Assembly: GCA_027625915.1 (NCBI GenBank) | Contig: JANTQA010000060.1 | Span: forward strand, 3,906,001 to 3,970,000 | From: Anaeramoeba flamelloides | Lineage: Eukaryota; Metamonada; Anaeramoebidae | Reading direction: 5' to 3' | Length of the DNA: 64,000 nt | Shown: one piece after another, positions 22,480 through 33,705 of the stretch | Layout of the letters: each line of letters begins with the position of its first letter | Numbering within the stretch: the stretch's first letter is position 1 | Notes under the pieces: model-generated | What the model was told of the DNA's origin: nothing | Seen by the model: the letters and a program-made list of their open reading frames with translations, nothing else | Databases searched by the model: none | Position numbers and translations under genes: made by a program

Positions 22480-23249
22480 ATCAAAAAATTGATTGAGAAA
22501 TAGATAATAAATATTGGAATAATAAGGAATTATATATTTAAATCATGGAATAGAGAAAAAAATAAATAATAAGAAGATATACTAATTAAAGGTTGTTTGT
22601 CTTTTTTTCTTCAGGTATTATTCACTAAAAAATAAATTTCTACTGGCAATCAATATTTAATTATTATTTAATGATCTAACTTTTTATTTAAATTTTTGTG
22701 ATTGAGTAATTTCTTTAATATAATCATATATTTTTTAAAGGTTTTTTTAGTGATATATATATATGATTTCTCATTATTTGATTTCTAAAATTAAAATTTG
22801 TATATTTCCAGAGTTATTTTATTAAAACTAGAAAAATTAAATTTAAAATAATTTTTTAAAAGTTAAAATGTAATAAAAATTTAAGATACAGCTGTTCCAA
22901 GGCTACCATAAAATTTTAAATAAAACACAATTGATTTTTCTATTCTGATTTTCTATTTTCAAAAAATTCGGAAATAAGAGTTATTATCCAAAAAAAATTT
23001 TCAATAATTTTGTAATTTTTCAATTTTAAAATGTTGAATTCTGAAAACATGTTTTGATTTATTAGTTACTCTCTTTTGGAGAATTGTGGGACTTTGGTGA
23101 TTTATTTTAATTTTGAGTTAGAGTTTTTTTTCAAGAAGTTGAATCAAAATTTTGATCTTTTTATTTTGCAATGAACATACTTTTGTTGACAATTTAAAGA
23201 CTCTTTAATTCAAGGTCAATTATATTAGTGATTTTTTTTTTTAAAACAA
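22480..23249. other. Non-coding stretch with repeat fragments
   Basis: One end of the TACAGC(C/T)GTTCCAA element (complete at 51775) begins at 22887. A copy of the TTTGATCTTTTTATTTTGCA repeat lies at about 23146-23180. I see no gene. Confidence 0.5.
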
Positions 23250-23676
23250 TTAAGGACTATATAGAATAAAGCCACCTCGGGAGTCTTAGTAATCAAAAAA
23301 TCAGTGAATTAGACTCTTTATTTCTTTAGATCAAGAAGAACTATTATATTTCGAAAAATTTAATAAAAGGTATTTTTGTCAGATCAGATAGTTAATTGGA
23401 ATATGGTAGTAAACCACAACTCAACCACATTTCTTCTAACTCGATTTTTCAAGAGGTTTTTATTGGAAACTAGATAATACTTGCCTTAGAACATAAAGGG
23501 TTGGGTTAAGGTTTTTCATACCATCTTCCAATTAACTGTATGATCTGATAAAATTATCTCTTCCTAAAAAGTCGAAATATAATAGTTCTTCTTGTTCTAA
23601 AGAAATAAAGAGTCTAATTCACTGATGTTTTGATTAGTAAGACTCATGTGGTGGCTTTATTCTATATAGTCCTTAA
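23250..23676. mobile_element. Foldback MITE with TTAA ends (427 bp)
   Basis: Arms of about 100 bases, starting TTAAGGACTATATAGAATAA and ending with its exact complement, face each other around a centre of roughly 200 bases. The arms also match over AGACTCTTTATTTCTTTAGA. A weaker inner inverted pair (AATTGGAATATGG near 23395, CCATCTTCCAATTAA near 23520) continues the fold, so almost the whole element is one hairpin. The ten outer bases are the same as in the 0.5-kb TTAAGGACTA elements. Confidence 0.9.
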
Positions 23677-24627
23677 AACAACCAAAAAAATAATTAATGT
23701 TTAATTTTTAGGATAAATGAATACGACAAGATGAAAAATTAGGATTCATTTTTCATCTGTTTGGAAACTATTTGTTATTTGTGTTTAGAAAAAGAGTGTT
23801 TGGGTGGTTTTTTCTTCTTTAATGAGTTGATCAGTAAAGTAGGAACTTTATTTTAACCCAAACAAAGTCATTCTCTCATTTTCAAATTTTAGTTTTGCTC
23901 TATTAGATGATAATTCCTCTTATATTTGAAATATTCCCAATCTAAAGCAATATTCAATGGTTTATATTGCTATAGTTGTTGTTTTCTATTTTGAGTTTTG
24001 GAGATTATTTTGATTATCTCTATTAGTGTTGAAATATTTTTTTTGACTTTTAATATTTTTCAAAAATTACTTTGATTATGAAAAAGTTTTTTCTCTTGAA
24101 AAATAAATTCTATTAATCAAATTTTTATTAAGGTACAAGGAACTCTTTCTTATTTTTAATCCCAAAGTTAATAGTGCAATTATTTTCACAAGAATACGAT
24201 TTAACCTAATAAGAAACCTCCTTTATCAACTTTTGAGAAATGAGTATTTATTTTTAAAAAAAAGTTCATATTTTTCATCAATTAATGGTTTCAATCATAA
24301 GATCTGAGCCTGTTTTTGTTTAGATTTTTGGATCAAATTTTAAATTTAAAAAATTATAAAAACCTTTTGATTTTGAAGAAATTTTCAGTTTTTGGTAATT
24401 ATGGAAAAGATGGATAAATAAATAATCTTGAAACTTTAATCTTATTTTAAAAATACTTCAAAAAACAAAACAGATATTGGATACTTGAAGATCTAACAAA
24501 AATAATCCTTTATTTTATTCTCAAATATTATTACAATTTTGAGAAATTTTAAGATTAGATATTATTATTATTCAAATACCAATGATATAAACTACGAATT
24601 ATTAGTATTTAAATCAGTTATTTGTTA
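23677..24627. other. Non-coding stretch
   Basis: This is AT-rich sequence without a supported frame, repeat family or RNA gene. The only hint of structure is TATTATTCAAATACCA near 24567, which could be a lone end of the ACTGGTATTTGAA elements. Confidence 0.5.
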
Positions 24628-24774
24628 ATACACAAATGTAAATATGGAATGTTGTTTAAAATAGATTATTTTCAATTTTAAAGATAAATATAGAGTTTTA
24701 TGTATTTATCCAAAATTTTGTTATAGTAAACGAAACAAATGTTGTGATTTTTAAACACAAAGGAATTTTCAATA

Positions 24775-25240
24775 TATTCTGTTCCACTTTTAAGGCAACT
24801 TTCAACGAAATTTAAAACAAAAAAAAATCTCAAATTAAGGCCCACAATTTGTAATATTTTTTTTTACAATTTATTTAACTAAACTCTTTTTCAAAAATTG
24901 TGACTCGCCTGAAATAATAAATTGAAAAAAAAATATATCCTTGAGTATTCAAGAACAATTAATAACTCAATATGATTTGTAATTCACTTTTAAGTCATTC
25001 TAAATCTATAAAGGCCTGATATATTAAAAATTAAAAAAAATCAAACCAAAAACTAAAAAAAAGTGAGTCACAATTTTTGAAATGAGCATTACCCATTTTT
25101 TATTACTGAACTTTCACTGAAAAAAAGTTGAACAACAATATTTTTTATGAATAATTAAATCCATTTTCAAAGACACTACATAGCCCCAATTTTTTTAGTG
25201 ATTATTTTTCTTTTCGAAGATCTCTTTTTTTTCCACATGA

Positions 25241-25302
<62 letters not shown>

Positions 25303-25592
25303 AATAAAGAAAAACAAAAGAAAAACAAAAATTTGAAAAAAAAAAACAAAAATTTGAAAAAGCAAAACTAAAATTTGAAAAATTAGAAAAAATGATTCTG
25401 ATCCAAAAATTTGAAAATAATTTTTGTTAAGAATACTGGAATAAACCCTCAAAACAACTCCCATTAACATTATAAAGTGAGTCAAAATTTATGAAAAATA
25501 GTTTAGAATCGGAATTTTGAGCCTTAATTTGAGATTTTTTTTGAGCTATAAATTTCGTTGGACGTTGTACCTTAAAAGTGGAACTGACTGTA
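24775..25592. mobile_element. TA-type element with GTTCCACTTTTAAG ends, nested (818 bp)
   Basis: The left end reads TCTGTTCCACTTTTAAGGCA and the right end is the complement of TACAGTCAGTTCCACTTTTA. The terminal repeats extend about 70 bases, including CTCAAATTAAGGC. The TACAGTCAG-type end and flanking TA are typical of Tc1/mariner-derived MITEs. It contains a 54-base A-run. Related short copies are at 45595, 46073 and 48411. Confidence 0.75.
25247..25300 (+). repeat. Poly-A run of 54
   Basis: An uninterrupted A-run inside the nested element, followed by A-rich sequence with an AACAAAAATTTGAAAA periodicity to about 25380. It probably arose by slippage. Confidence 0.9.
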
Positions 25593-25959
25593 TAAAATCA
25601 TTTGATAAAAACCAATAATTTGTTTCAAAAAATTATTTTTTTAAAAATTAAAAGATTTGTATTCACCAAACGATTTATTGATTAAAATTATTAACCAGTC
25701 TATTAAGATAATCCGATATTATAGTCACTATTTCCAAAATTTGGATAAATACATGGTACTCTTTCTTTATCTCAATAGTGTAAAAAGTCTATTTTAAACA
25801 ACGTTCCATATTTAAATTTGTGTAAATGTACAATTTTTCATTTTAAAATTTTCTTTCTCAGATATTTTTTTATAAATTCTATATCTTATAATACTTTGAT
25901 AAAATTTCAAATTAAAAATTTTGGTTGAAAGGTATTTAGTATATTTGGGGTTGGGAGGG

Positions 25960-26240
25960 ATATATCGGGGGGTAATTGTATGGAATCAAGATAATTATCT
26001 ATAAATAACAAAAGACTTGCTCCTCAAGGTTATTTGTGGTGGGACTAATCTTCACAATTTAATTATAGGAATGTCTTATAATTGGAGATGTAAATAAATT
26101 GTCTTGTTTACAAAACTTGAAAAAAAATATTAAATTCAAAAACATTTTAAAGAGTATTTTCACCAAAAATAACCTTGAGGATTGGTATTTTGTTATTTAT
26201 AGAAAATTATTTTGATTCCTTTGGGTTAAATCCACCTAAT
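25960..26240. mobile_element. Small foldback element (~280 bp)
   Basis: The left arm near 25990-26035 (ATAATTATCTATAAATAACA, then CTCAAGGTTATTT) is repeated in complement at 26160-26220 (AAATAACCTTGAGG, then TTATTTATAGAAAATTAT). It is non-coding. Confidence 0.6.
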
Positions 26241-26269
26241 ATCAAAAAAAAAAGTATTTAAAAAATGTT

Positions 26270-26830
26270 AACAATTAAATTTTGAAAATAAACCATTTTC
26301 AAATCCAAGGGGCCCATTTGTTGTGGAGTGAATTATGTAGATGTTTAAAGGGTTGTAGTATATCAAAAGAAAAAAAGTTTTTGGGATTTCCAAAATTGGT
26401 ATCATTTTGAAATCATTTTTTATTTTACTTGATTTTTCATTTTTTTTTTTTTGCACCTAATTCATTAATATTTTTTTTTATTGCAAGATCTATAGACACT
26501 TTGTAAAAACATGTAATTTACATGTTATTATAACATTTTAAAATGATTGTAGAAAATTTATATATTTTTCTATTTGATTTTTATTTGAAATCCATTGGAG
26601 ATTCTAAGGTGAAAATTGTTATTTTTTCTCAATGAAGCACTCAGAATTTGGGTTTTTCAATTTTTAAGATTATATATTGTTTTATTAATTTATGTTCTGA
26701 TGAATATCAACTTATTTCTAAGGTATATTAGTCTGATTATTTCTTATTTTTTCTTCTTAGGCCAATTATAAAAAAATAATTGATATTAGTAAAAAAAGTT
26801 GGGTTTTTTGATTGAAATAAAGTTTACTAT
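26270..26830 (+). repeat. Dispersed ~0.6-kb repeat, copy 1
   Basis: It aligns in the same orientation with 57160-57860. Shared parts are a 'aaaatt...tcattttgaaatcatttttt' block, TTTTTTTATTGCAAGATC with '(a/g)(t/a)cac(t)ttg(t/g)aaaaac', and AGGCCAATTATAA near the end. A part of it also occurs inverted at about 56036-56165. It has no frame. Confidence 0.65.
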
Positions 26831-28002
26831 AAATAAAATATAAAAATTAAAAATTAGTTTTATAATTTAATTTCAATTTTTTTAAACAAAATATTTTTAA
26901 GGGGTGATATTTTTGGTATTTTACAAAAAGAGATTATTTTTAAATTTTTTGTTAGTTTTTATATGAAATAATAATCTCTTCATCCGATTTTTTAAATCTT
27001 AAAAGACATAATTGTAAAGAATTTTATTAAATGAATTAAACGGTTAATTAATTTCTGTTTTTTTTTATACTGCAAAGTAAAACAAAATTAAAAGTTTTAA
27101 TTAAAATTATAGTTATACCCTTAGAAAAAAAACTTTAATAATGAAATAGTTAAAAAATTATTTCATTTTTATTTCTGAATTCAAAATACTTGAGAAATAT
27201 TTTTTTTCTGATTTATATCTGTATTTTTTTTTTCAAAACTAATATGAATTAGGAATTAGAACCAGTATTTTTTTATATTGTAAAAATAAATAAAAAAAGA
27301 TATCTATTACTCTTATTTATGGCAATTGAAGATTTGGTCAAACAAAGGTTTCTAATAAAAATGCACTGTTTCTTTTTTTCAAAAAATTATACACATTTAT
27401 TGATCAAAGAAACTTATATAAAGAGGAAACAAAAATATATTAGTTTAGTAAATATTCTAATATTTAAAAAAGAATTTGTTAAAAAAAAGATTCAAATAGG
27501 AAAAATTTCCTTAAAAAATACTTTCAATTTTTAATTTCGCTTAATAAAAACAATTAATTTCATGTAAAAAACAAATAAAGAAAATTATGAAAATTTTTCA
27601 TGTAAATGATATACTATTGTTTACTTTAATATTTGAATCATTTTTCTTCGCTTTTTTATTTAGTAAATTTTATTTGATTACTCCTTTATCACAATAATTT
27701 AATAAATTATGAAAAATTTTCAATCAAATTACATTTATAATATAAAAATGTTTTTTCACAAAATATCAAGGAGTTTCTCTTTAAAATTGATTTTAAAATA
27801 ATTTTTTCTATTGGATATCGAATTTGATGTTATATTGTAACAAGAAGAAAAAATAACGTAAGGTGATTATTAAAGAAACAGATTCTTTACTAAGAAAAAC
27901 AAACTATTTTTACATGTTTCATTCTGAAAGTTTTTGAAATATTTTCGTTTATTTTTTTAAGAAACTAAAAAAACTTCAAAAACAATTATTTAAGTGATTA
28001 AT
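26831..28002. other. Non-coding stretch with one dispersed repeat
   Basis: Bases 27310-27870 resemble 52390-53000 and 60640-60990 (motifs CACTGTTTCTTTTTTTCAAA, 'tgatcaaagaaac', AAAATATCAAGGAGTTT, TTGGATATCGAATT). No gene is supported; the 71-codon frame at 27319-27534 lies in this repeat and is not kept in the other copies. Confidence 0.55.
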
Positions 28003-28600
28003 GTGAACCAAGGAGAAGCCTAAGATTAAAAATGGTTGTTATTGGGAGTAATTGTATAAGTGTTCCATTATTTAAATTTCTAGAAAAAATTGTTTAGTCA
28101 AGTTGTAATATTTGTTGATCATATCAATTAAAAATGATATTATTGTTTTAGTAAAAAAATCCAACAATTTCAGAAAAAAATCTACATCTTGCCTCAAATT
28201 TAAATGTTGAATTGTTAATATGAAGACTGTAAAGTTGTAAATTATTTTTCCTAAATATGTCACGAAATGTAGATTAGTTACTAAAAAATTCAATTTTTAT
28301 TAAAAAATTAAATAATTTTCTCAATAGATTGTTATGACCAATTATTTCAGAAATATTGTGAACATATTGATGTTACGATTAACTTTATGAAAAGAAAATA
28401 ACCCCAAACAGTCTTTGGGTTTTTATGTCGATGATTATTGAGTTAATCTTTGAGATTAAAAAATTATATAAAATAGTTACTTTTGGAAGTTTCTAAAGAT
28501 GAATTATTACCTATTTAATACTATTATTATAGAGTTTTTATTTTTAGATTTCGAAAAGGATTTTTTATAAAAAAAACAATTTCCAAAATAAAAATTTTTA
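28003..28600 (+). repeat. Dispersed 0.6-kb repeat, copy 1 of 3
   Basis: It aligns with 44825-45440 and 48855-49450, all in the same orientation. It begins ACCAAGGAGAAGCCTAAGAT and contains TTAGTAAAAAAATCCAACAA and 'gaaatgtagattagttactaaaaa'. There are no terminal repeats and no frame. Confidence 0.75.
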
Positions 28601-28649
28601 ATAGTGAAACTTTATAAATCATATATTTTAATTGTATATTAAGATCTAT

Positions 28650-29034
28650 AAACAAGAATACATATGGAATGTTGTAAAAAATAGAGTTTTTACAATTTTA
28701 GAGATAAATAAAGAGTTCCATGCAATTACCCCCAATTCTGAAATAATAAAAGAAATTCCCGTTTTTATTTTTGATATCAAATGGGCTTTAATCAAAAAAA
28801 CCACAAGTGAATACCAATAGATTTTTTGAAAAATTAGATTTTTTTTTAAACAATTGAATGATTGGTATTCACAAAAACAGATTTTTCGATTAAAATTATT
28901 ATTAGTCTATTATGATAATCAGATTTTATATTTTTTATTACAAAAATTTGGATATTTACATGGAACTCTTTATTTATCTCGAAAATTGTAAAAACTCTAT
29001 TTTTTACAACATTTCATATTTAATCTTGTGTAAC
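28650..29034. mobile_element. Inverted-repeat element, intact reference copy (385 bp)
   Basis: Arms of about 100 bases (ATATGGAATGTTGTAAAAAA, TAGAGATAAATAAAGAGTTC) face each other around a short centre with ATTGGTATTCAC. It is the uninterrupted relative of the split element at 24628-25826. Confidence 0.8.
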
Positions 29035-29039
29035 ACTTT

Positions 29040-29809
29040 TTTAAAGGCTATTTGAGCCAGGAACACTAATACCATTTACTCCCTTTTACAGTATACTTTG
29101 GTTGTAGAGAAATCGATGTTGACACCAAAACTTGAAAACTTATAACTTCAAATCAATCTTTGAAAATTTTTGCTTGATTATTACTTTTAAACATTTTTTG
29201 CCTTATTTTGGAGAAAGAAATTTATTTATTAAAGTAACGTTGTAATATAAGATGGATTTCAAAAATACTCTTTGTCAAGAACATTTGGAATGGTGAGTTG
29301 TGATAATTAAAAAAATGTAAAAAAATTTTTACTAGTTCTCATTTTACACTTATTCCAAGCTACTTTGCTTTAATAAGAAGCGGTTTCTTCTTTATTAGTT
29401 CATTCCCTATTAAAGAGTCGTAAAAAAAAAAATCAGGACTTTGAATTTATTCGAATTAACCAAAGAAAATCAAAGTTCAAGTTCCTTCTCTGGCGAATAT
29501 TTTACTTTTTATCTTGATGAAAAAAAAAATTAGGTATCAACTTGTTGAAAAAAGACACTTTATTACAATTCAAGAACATTAGAAATCAATGGAATGTAAA
29601 GAAGGAAATTTACAGCAAATCAGAATAAAGAAGTCCAAATTCTCATAATTATGATGCCTATGTCAAAACGAAGATTTCCCAAGTCATTTTTTTTCTTCTT
29701 CTTGTAAAAACCTAAAAAGAATTTTCGGATCCTGTAAAAATTACAACAACAACAACCCCAACAAAAATAAAATTACATTTCGATCTAACAAAACAAAACC
29801 GAATTACAA
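29040..29809. other. 5' flank of the transporter gene
   Basis: No gene is seen. The last 100 bases before the ATG at 29810 are rich in C and A with ACAACAACAACAACC and 'aaacaaaaccgaattacaa', a plausible short 5' untranslated leader. I cannot identify a promoter motif. Confidence 0.45.
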
Positions 29810-31135
29810 ATGTTCCAAAAACCGATTGGCAAACAATGGTTAATATTATCATTTTTCTCTTTACTGTTCACAAGTTTGCAGACATTTTTTTTATCGTACA
29901 CGACCGAGAAGCTCGGTACGTCCTCTGATTTTTCGACAGCCATTGTACTCTTAATTATGATTGGACTAATTGGGCTGATTTTAATCATACAGTTCCGTGT
30001 GAAGAAGTATAGCATCAAAGAGAACATTAAGGACAAAAAGAATTTAGCGATCGCGATCTTTGGAGGGATCAGTTTTAGTTTATCGATCATCTCATTAGAG
30101 CTTGGGCTGTCGTACGACCGCAAGGGAAAGGGACCGATTTTGGCGTTTAATTCATTTACGTCGCCAATTGTGGCGATTGTGTGCTATTTTTGGATCAAGG
30201 AAATCGTCTCATTACCTGAAATGTTTGCAATCCTGTGCTCAATAATGGGTGCATCGGTTTCCGTTGTTGGGTATTCTGGTGTGCCACATTCGTTCATGTT
30301 TGGATTTTTGACTTTGGTTTGTTTAATCATTTGCAGCCTGTGTTTAAAATACTTGGTTGAACAAGAAATCAAAAAGATCTTGATTATGGCGCTTGTTTGC
30401 TTTGTGTCTTTCCCGTTTTCAATTTTTGGGTTGTTAGTTTCCTTAGTCACCGGCAAGAGCCACGATCCCTTTTTTGGCTTGGATCGATTTGGGTATACCT
30501 TCCTTGCAATATTGGCAGGATTTTGCTCTTTACTCTCTTTGTTTACATTCCTTGCTAGTCTAACATATTATAAAGCAGGGCCAGTTTCTTCTTTTACCTT
30601 CTCTTCTGTCATTCTTGTCACCGTTTTGGATAAGATCTTTTTGAAGATCGACATTAATGTGTACAAAATATTCGGCATCTTTGTAACAATGATTGGTGTT
30701 TGTGTTTTGGTTTTTGAAAATTGGAGAACAGATAGGGCACTACGGATGAAAAACGGCAACCCTCGCCTCGACTTAGAGTTGGCAGATCGTGGCAGTAGTT
30801 TGGATGATGAAGAAGAAGATAAGCATTCAAAAAGAAAGATGAAAAAAGACCCAAATGAAGACTCAAACCCAGACGGCGTTCCCTTGCTATCCCATTCATC
30901 AGATGATAAGTTAAACATTGAAAATCCAGAAAAATTGAAAATTAACAAAGATACTCTTGGGCACGCAAACATCATTTCGTCTGAAAAGGGTGTCGTCAAT
31001 GAGAAATTTGTTGATGCCGATCAATCAGAAAATTCACGATCGGAGAAAAGTTCTGAAAAAGAGGACAATAATGAACGAGTTGAGGAAAATGAGGATGAGG
31101 ATGAGGGTGAGGATGAGAAGAAGCAAGACAACTAA
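29810..31135 (+). CDS. EamA-like / drug-metabolite transporter superfamily membrane protein
   Basis: This is an intronless 441-codon gene. Ten hydrophobic segments can be counted (about residues 9-29, 41-62, 78-102, 108-128, 136-155, 161-181, 190-213, 229-254, 258-276 and 283-303), the usual number for EamA/SLC35-type carriers. Family-like features are the two-fold repeat, with GPILAFNSFTSPIVAIVCYF in helix 4 and YYKAGPVSSFTF before helix 9, and a final helix ending CVLVFENW. A hydrophilic, acidic C-terminal tail follows (about 304-441; several Asp/Glu runs, many Ser), presumably cytosolic and regulatory. Substrate cannot be read from sequence; nucleotide sugars, amino acids and purines are all carried by relatives. 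Its codons are more G/C-rich than its flanks, which supports a real expressed gene. The ATG at 29810 directly precedes helix 1. Confidence 0.8.
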   Translation: MFQKPIGKQWLILSFFSLLFTSLQTFFLSYTTEKLGTSSDFSTAIVLLIMIGLIGLILIIQFRVKKYSIKENIKDKKNLAIAIFGGISFSLSIISLELGLSYDRKGKGPILAFNSFTSPIVAIVCYFWIKEIVSLPEMFAILCSIMGASVSVVGYSGVPHSFMFGFLTLVCLIICSLCLKYLVEQEIKKILIMALVCFVSFPFSIFGLLVSLVTGKSHDPFFGLDRFGYTFLAILAGFCSLLSLFTFLASLTYYKAGPVSSFTFSSVILVTVLDKIFLKIDINVYKIFGIFVTMIGVCVLVFENWRTDRALRMKNGNPRLDLELADRGSSLDDEEEDKHSKRKMKKDPNEDSNPDGVPLLSHSSDDKLNIENPEKLKINKDTLGHANIISSEKGVVNEKFVDADQSENSRSEKSSEKEDNNERVEENEDEDEGEDEKKQDN

Positions 31136-33705
31136 AAAATAATTGAAATGGCATCTGTACAATTGCCAGCTAGAAATAAAAAAATACGTACGACTCGAGG
31201 ATGGGTTGGTTTTCAAAAAAAAGGCATTTTTGGGGAAAAATCAGAAATTTTCATTTTTAGCTTGACAAAACGTATACGCTTTGTTTACCTTTTGTTGTAT
31301 TGTTTTATGTTGTTTTTCGATAAATTTTGTCATTTTTCACAAAATTAAAAAAAAATTCACAAAAAAATATTTTTAATATTCTGAAAATTAACAAATATTT
31401 CTTATTGAATTGTCTTGTTTTAAAAAAACATAGATTTCAAAAAATAAAATTTTTTAAGAACTTATATTCGTTATTCTTGAAAGTAATTTCATAAAAAAAT
31501 GTAATGTTAAAAAAATTAAAAAATGCGAAAAATAGGATCTATTTTATCAATGTAAGTAGCAAAAATGAAACAATAACAAAATAAAAATTAAAAGTTTTTG
31601 TTGTTATTGCTTTTGATGATGTGGTTACTATTATTGACAGTGCTATTATTGTTGATGTGTTTATTATTGAAGTTGTTGTATTGGTTTTTTTGGATCTTTT
31701 AATCGGGTTTTTATTGAATTGATCTTATTGAAGTTGTTTTTATTGGTTAGGCAGTTATTCTTTAAATAGCCGTTATTATTGGTTTTGGTTGTTGTTCAAA
31801 CTACTATTTTCAACTGTAACTATTTTTGTAAATAAAGTGTAAAAAAAAAAATAATAAAATAATTTTTGCACTTAAAATCATTATTAAGGAAAGAAAATAT
31901 TTTTGTAAATTAAAAAACAAAACAAGTAAATCCAGATTATGCCCAATACATAAAAATATTAATTTTTGGTACAATCTAATTTATACATGTAACTTGATCA
32001 AAATTCTCAGAATGAGAAAAGCTTGTGGTGTTTTAAATTTTTTTCTGTATTTTCTTCTGAAGAAAAATTTAAAAAAATCAACTCTTTTTTAAAAAATAAA
32101 ACCAAAAAAAAATTAATCTTAAAAAGTTTACAAAATATAAAGTAAACCATAACATTATATGGGTTTTTGTATTCTCTAAAACCAGAAAGGTATATTTTTT
32201 TATTATAATTAAAAGGTATTTTCGAACATTATATATATATATATATATATATATATAATCATTATGTGTACAAGATTATTGAATAATATATCAAAAATTT
32301 AAAAATTAAGAAAAATTCCTTAAAGAATATTTTTTTAACAAGATAAAATTAAAGAAATTATTAAGATTCCATTTAAAAAAAAACAAAAAAAAGAATTTGG
32401 GATAAAAAAGCATTATAATTTTAAATCAAAATCAATCTGATAATTTTTAATTAAATTTTCATATCTTTTATTAAAAAGGCTTAAAAACTATTATTTTTAA
32501 ATCGGAAAACTTACAAAACTGAAAGAGAGTAATTTTTATTCAAAAAAAAATTTAATCTTTATCAAAAAATCTGGTAATTAGGGCAAACTATTAAATTATT
32601 AACATCTCTCAATAAATTAACCTACCTCGGGATTTTTTTGTAAAGCTAATAAACTCATGGATCTAAATCTCTTTATGATATAATAATATAAAAACAACAT
32701 TTCGATTTATAAAATACTTTGAAACTCAAATTACTATTTGAATATTGTTCAATTTTTCTAACAAAAAAAATAGAAAAAAAAAATTAAAAAAATCAAATTC
32801 TATTAAAAAATTATTCACTTTTTATAACTAACCTTCCGATTTAGTCGTCTATTACTCTTATAAATTTTAGATTTTGTTTAAAAAAAAAGCATTAAATTGC
32901 CTAGAAATTTCCTTTTTTTACACACTATTAAAATGTTCATAAAATTGAAGATCAATAAACTAAGAACCTAAAAAACATATCGTCACGACCAATACAAGTT
33001 ATTTTTTTTTCCAAAATTTAGGTATTAGTAAACAAAAGTCTAGTGCCTATTTGTTGTAATAAAATTAATTTTTTATAAGCATTTGAGGAAAGAATAATAG
33101 AATATTTTGAAAAATTTTCAGTTTTTCAGATATATACCCCAAATGAATTCGAAATATATACTATAAGGCTAATTATTGAAGTTATTTTATGTTTTTAGGA
33201 TCTTTTGTGAACAGATATCTAAAAAATTATTTTTTAAAAAAAAGTGTTTATTTGGTTTTATTTTAAAAGTTATTTTGTCAAATTTCGGATTTAATTTTCT
33301 TGTAATTAAGAGTATTGTTAATTTAGAATTAAATTATTGCATTTTATTCAAATATTAGAAACAAAAGAATTCGCTAACTTTTTTGAATTTAAAAGTTATT
33401 GGAATTTGAACTCATTTGGTATATTTTTAAGAAGTTAGAAAGGTTAGACTTTTGTTATCATAGAGATCTAAAATATTAAAAGATATAATTGTTTAAGGAG
33501 TTTGTGTTTCAGATAAAATCGTTCCCTTCAATACAAATAATAATTATTAATGTTTGTTAATGCTCTTCAGATCCTTCATTCACAGATTTAAAATAAATAA
33601 TTTTTGTAAAAAAAAGTATTTCTTGGTGATTTTTGAGATTGTTTTTTTTTTTTCTACTTTATTGTCTTCCTGTAAGAGAAATCATTTTAACATGTTTATA
33701 TTGTT
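31136..33705. other. 2.6-kb non-coding stretch
   Basis: Just after the transporter stop is its likely 3' untranslated region. Bases 31590-31800 have a GTT/ATT-rich simple pattern (for example ATTATTGTTGATG). The dispersed repeat at 32216-32355 matches 13008-13140 inverted, with a TA run at 32229-32257. I see no gene. Confidence 0.55.

Larger units (their letters stand above)
24628..25826. mobile_element. Inverted-repeat element split by a second element
   Basis: The left arm (24628-24726: AATATGGAATGTTGTTTAAA, then AGATAAATATAGAGTT) and the right arm (about 25725-25826, complement) are inverted copies. They match the arms of the intact element at 28650-29034. The intact one is about 385 bp; here the halves are pushed apart by the 818-bp insertion at 24775-25592. 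Confidence 0.75.

Noticed and set aside
25247-25300. Poly-A run as a retroposed gene tail
   Set aside because: It sits in the middle of an inverted-repeat element, with no coding or gene-like sequence before it.
25195-25485. Phe-rich frame with a signal-peptide-like look
   Set aside because: It is the translation of the complement of a 54-base A-run inside a mobile element.
30184-30999. Antisense frames over the transporter gene
   Set aside because: They are shadows of the forward reading frame; the forward product has ten regular hydrophobic segments and family motifs, the antisense ones have none.
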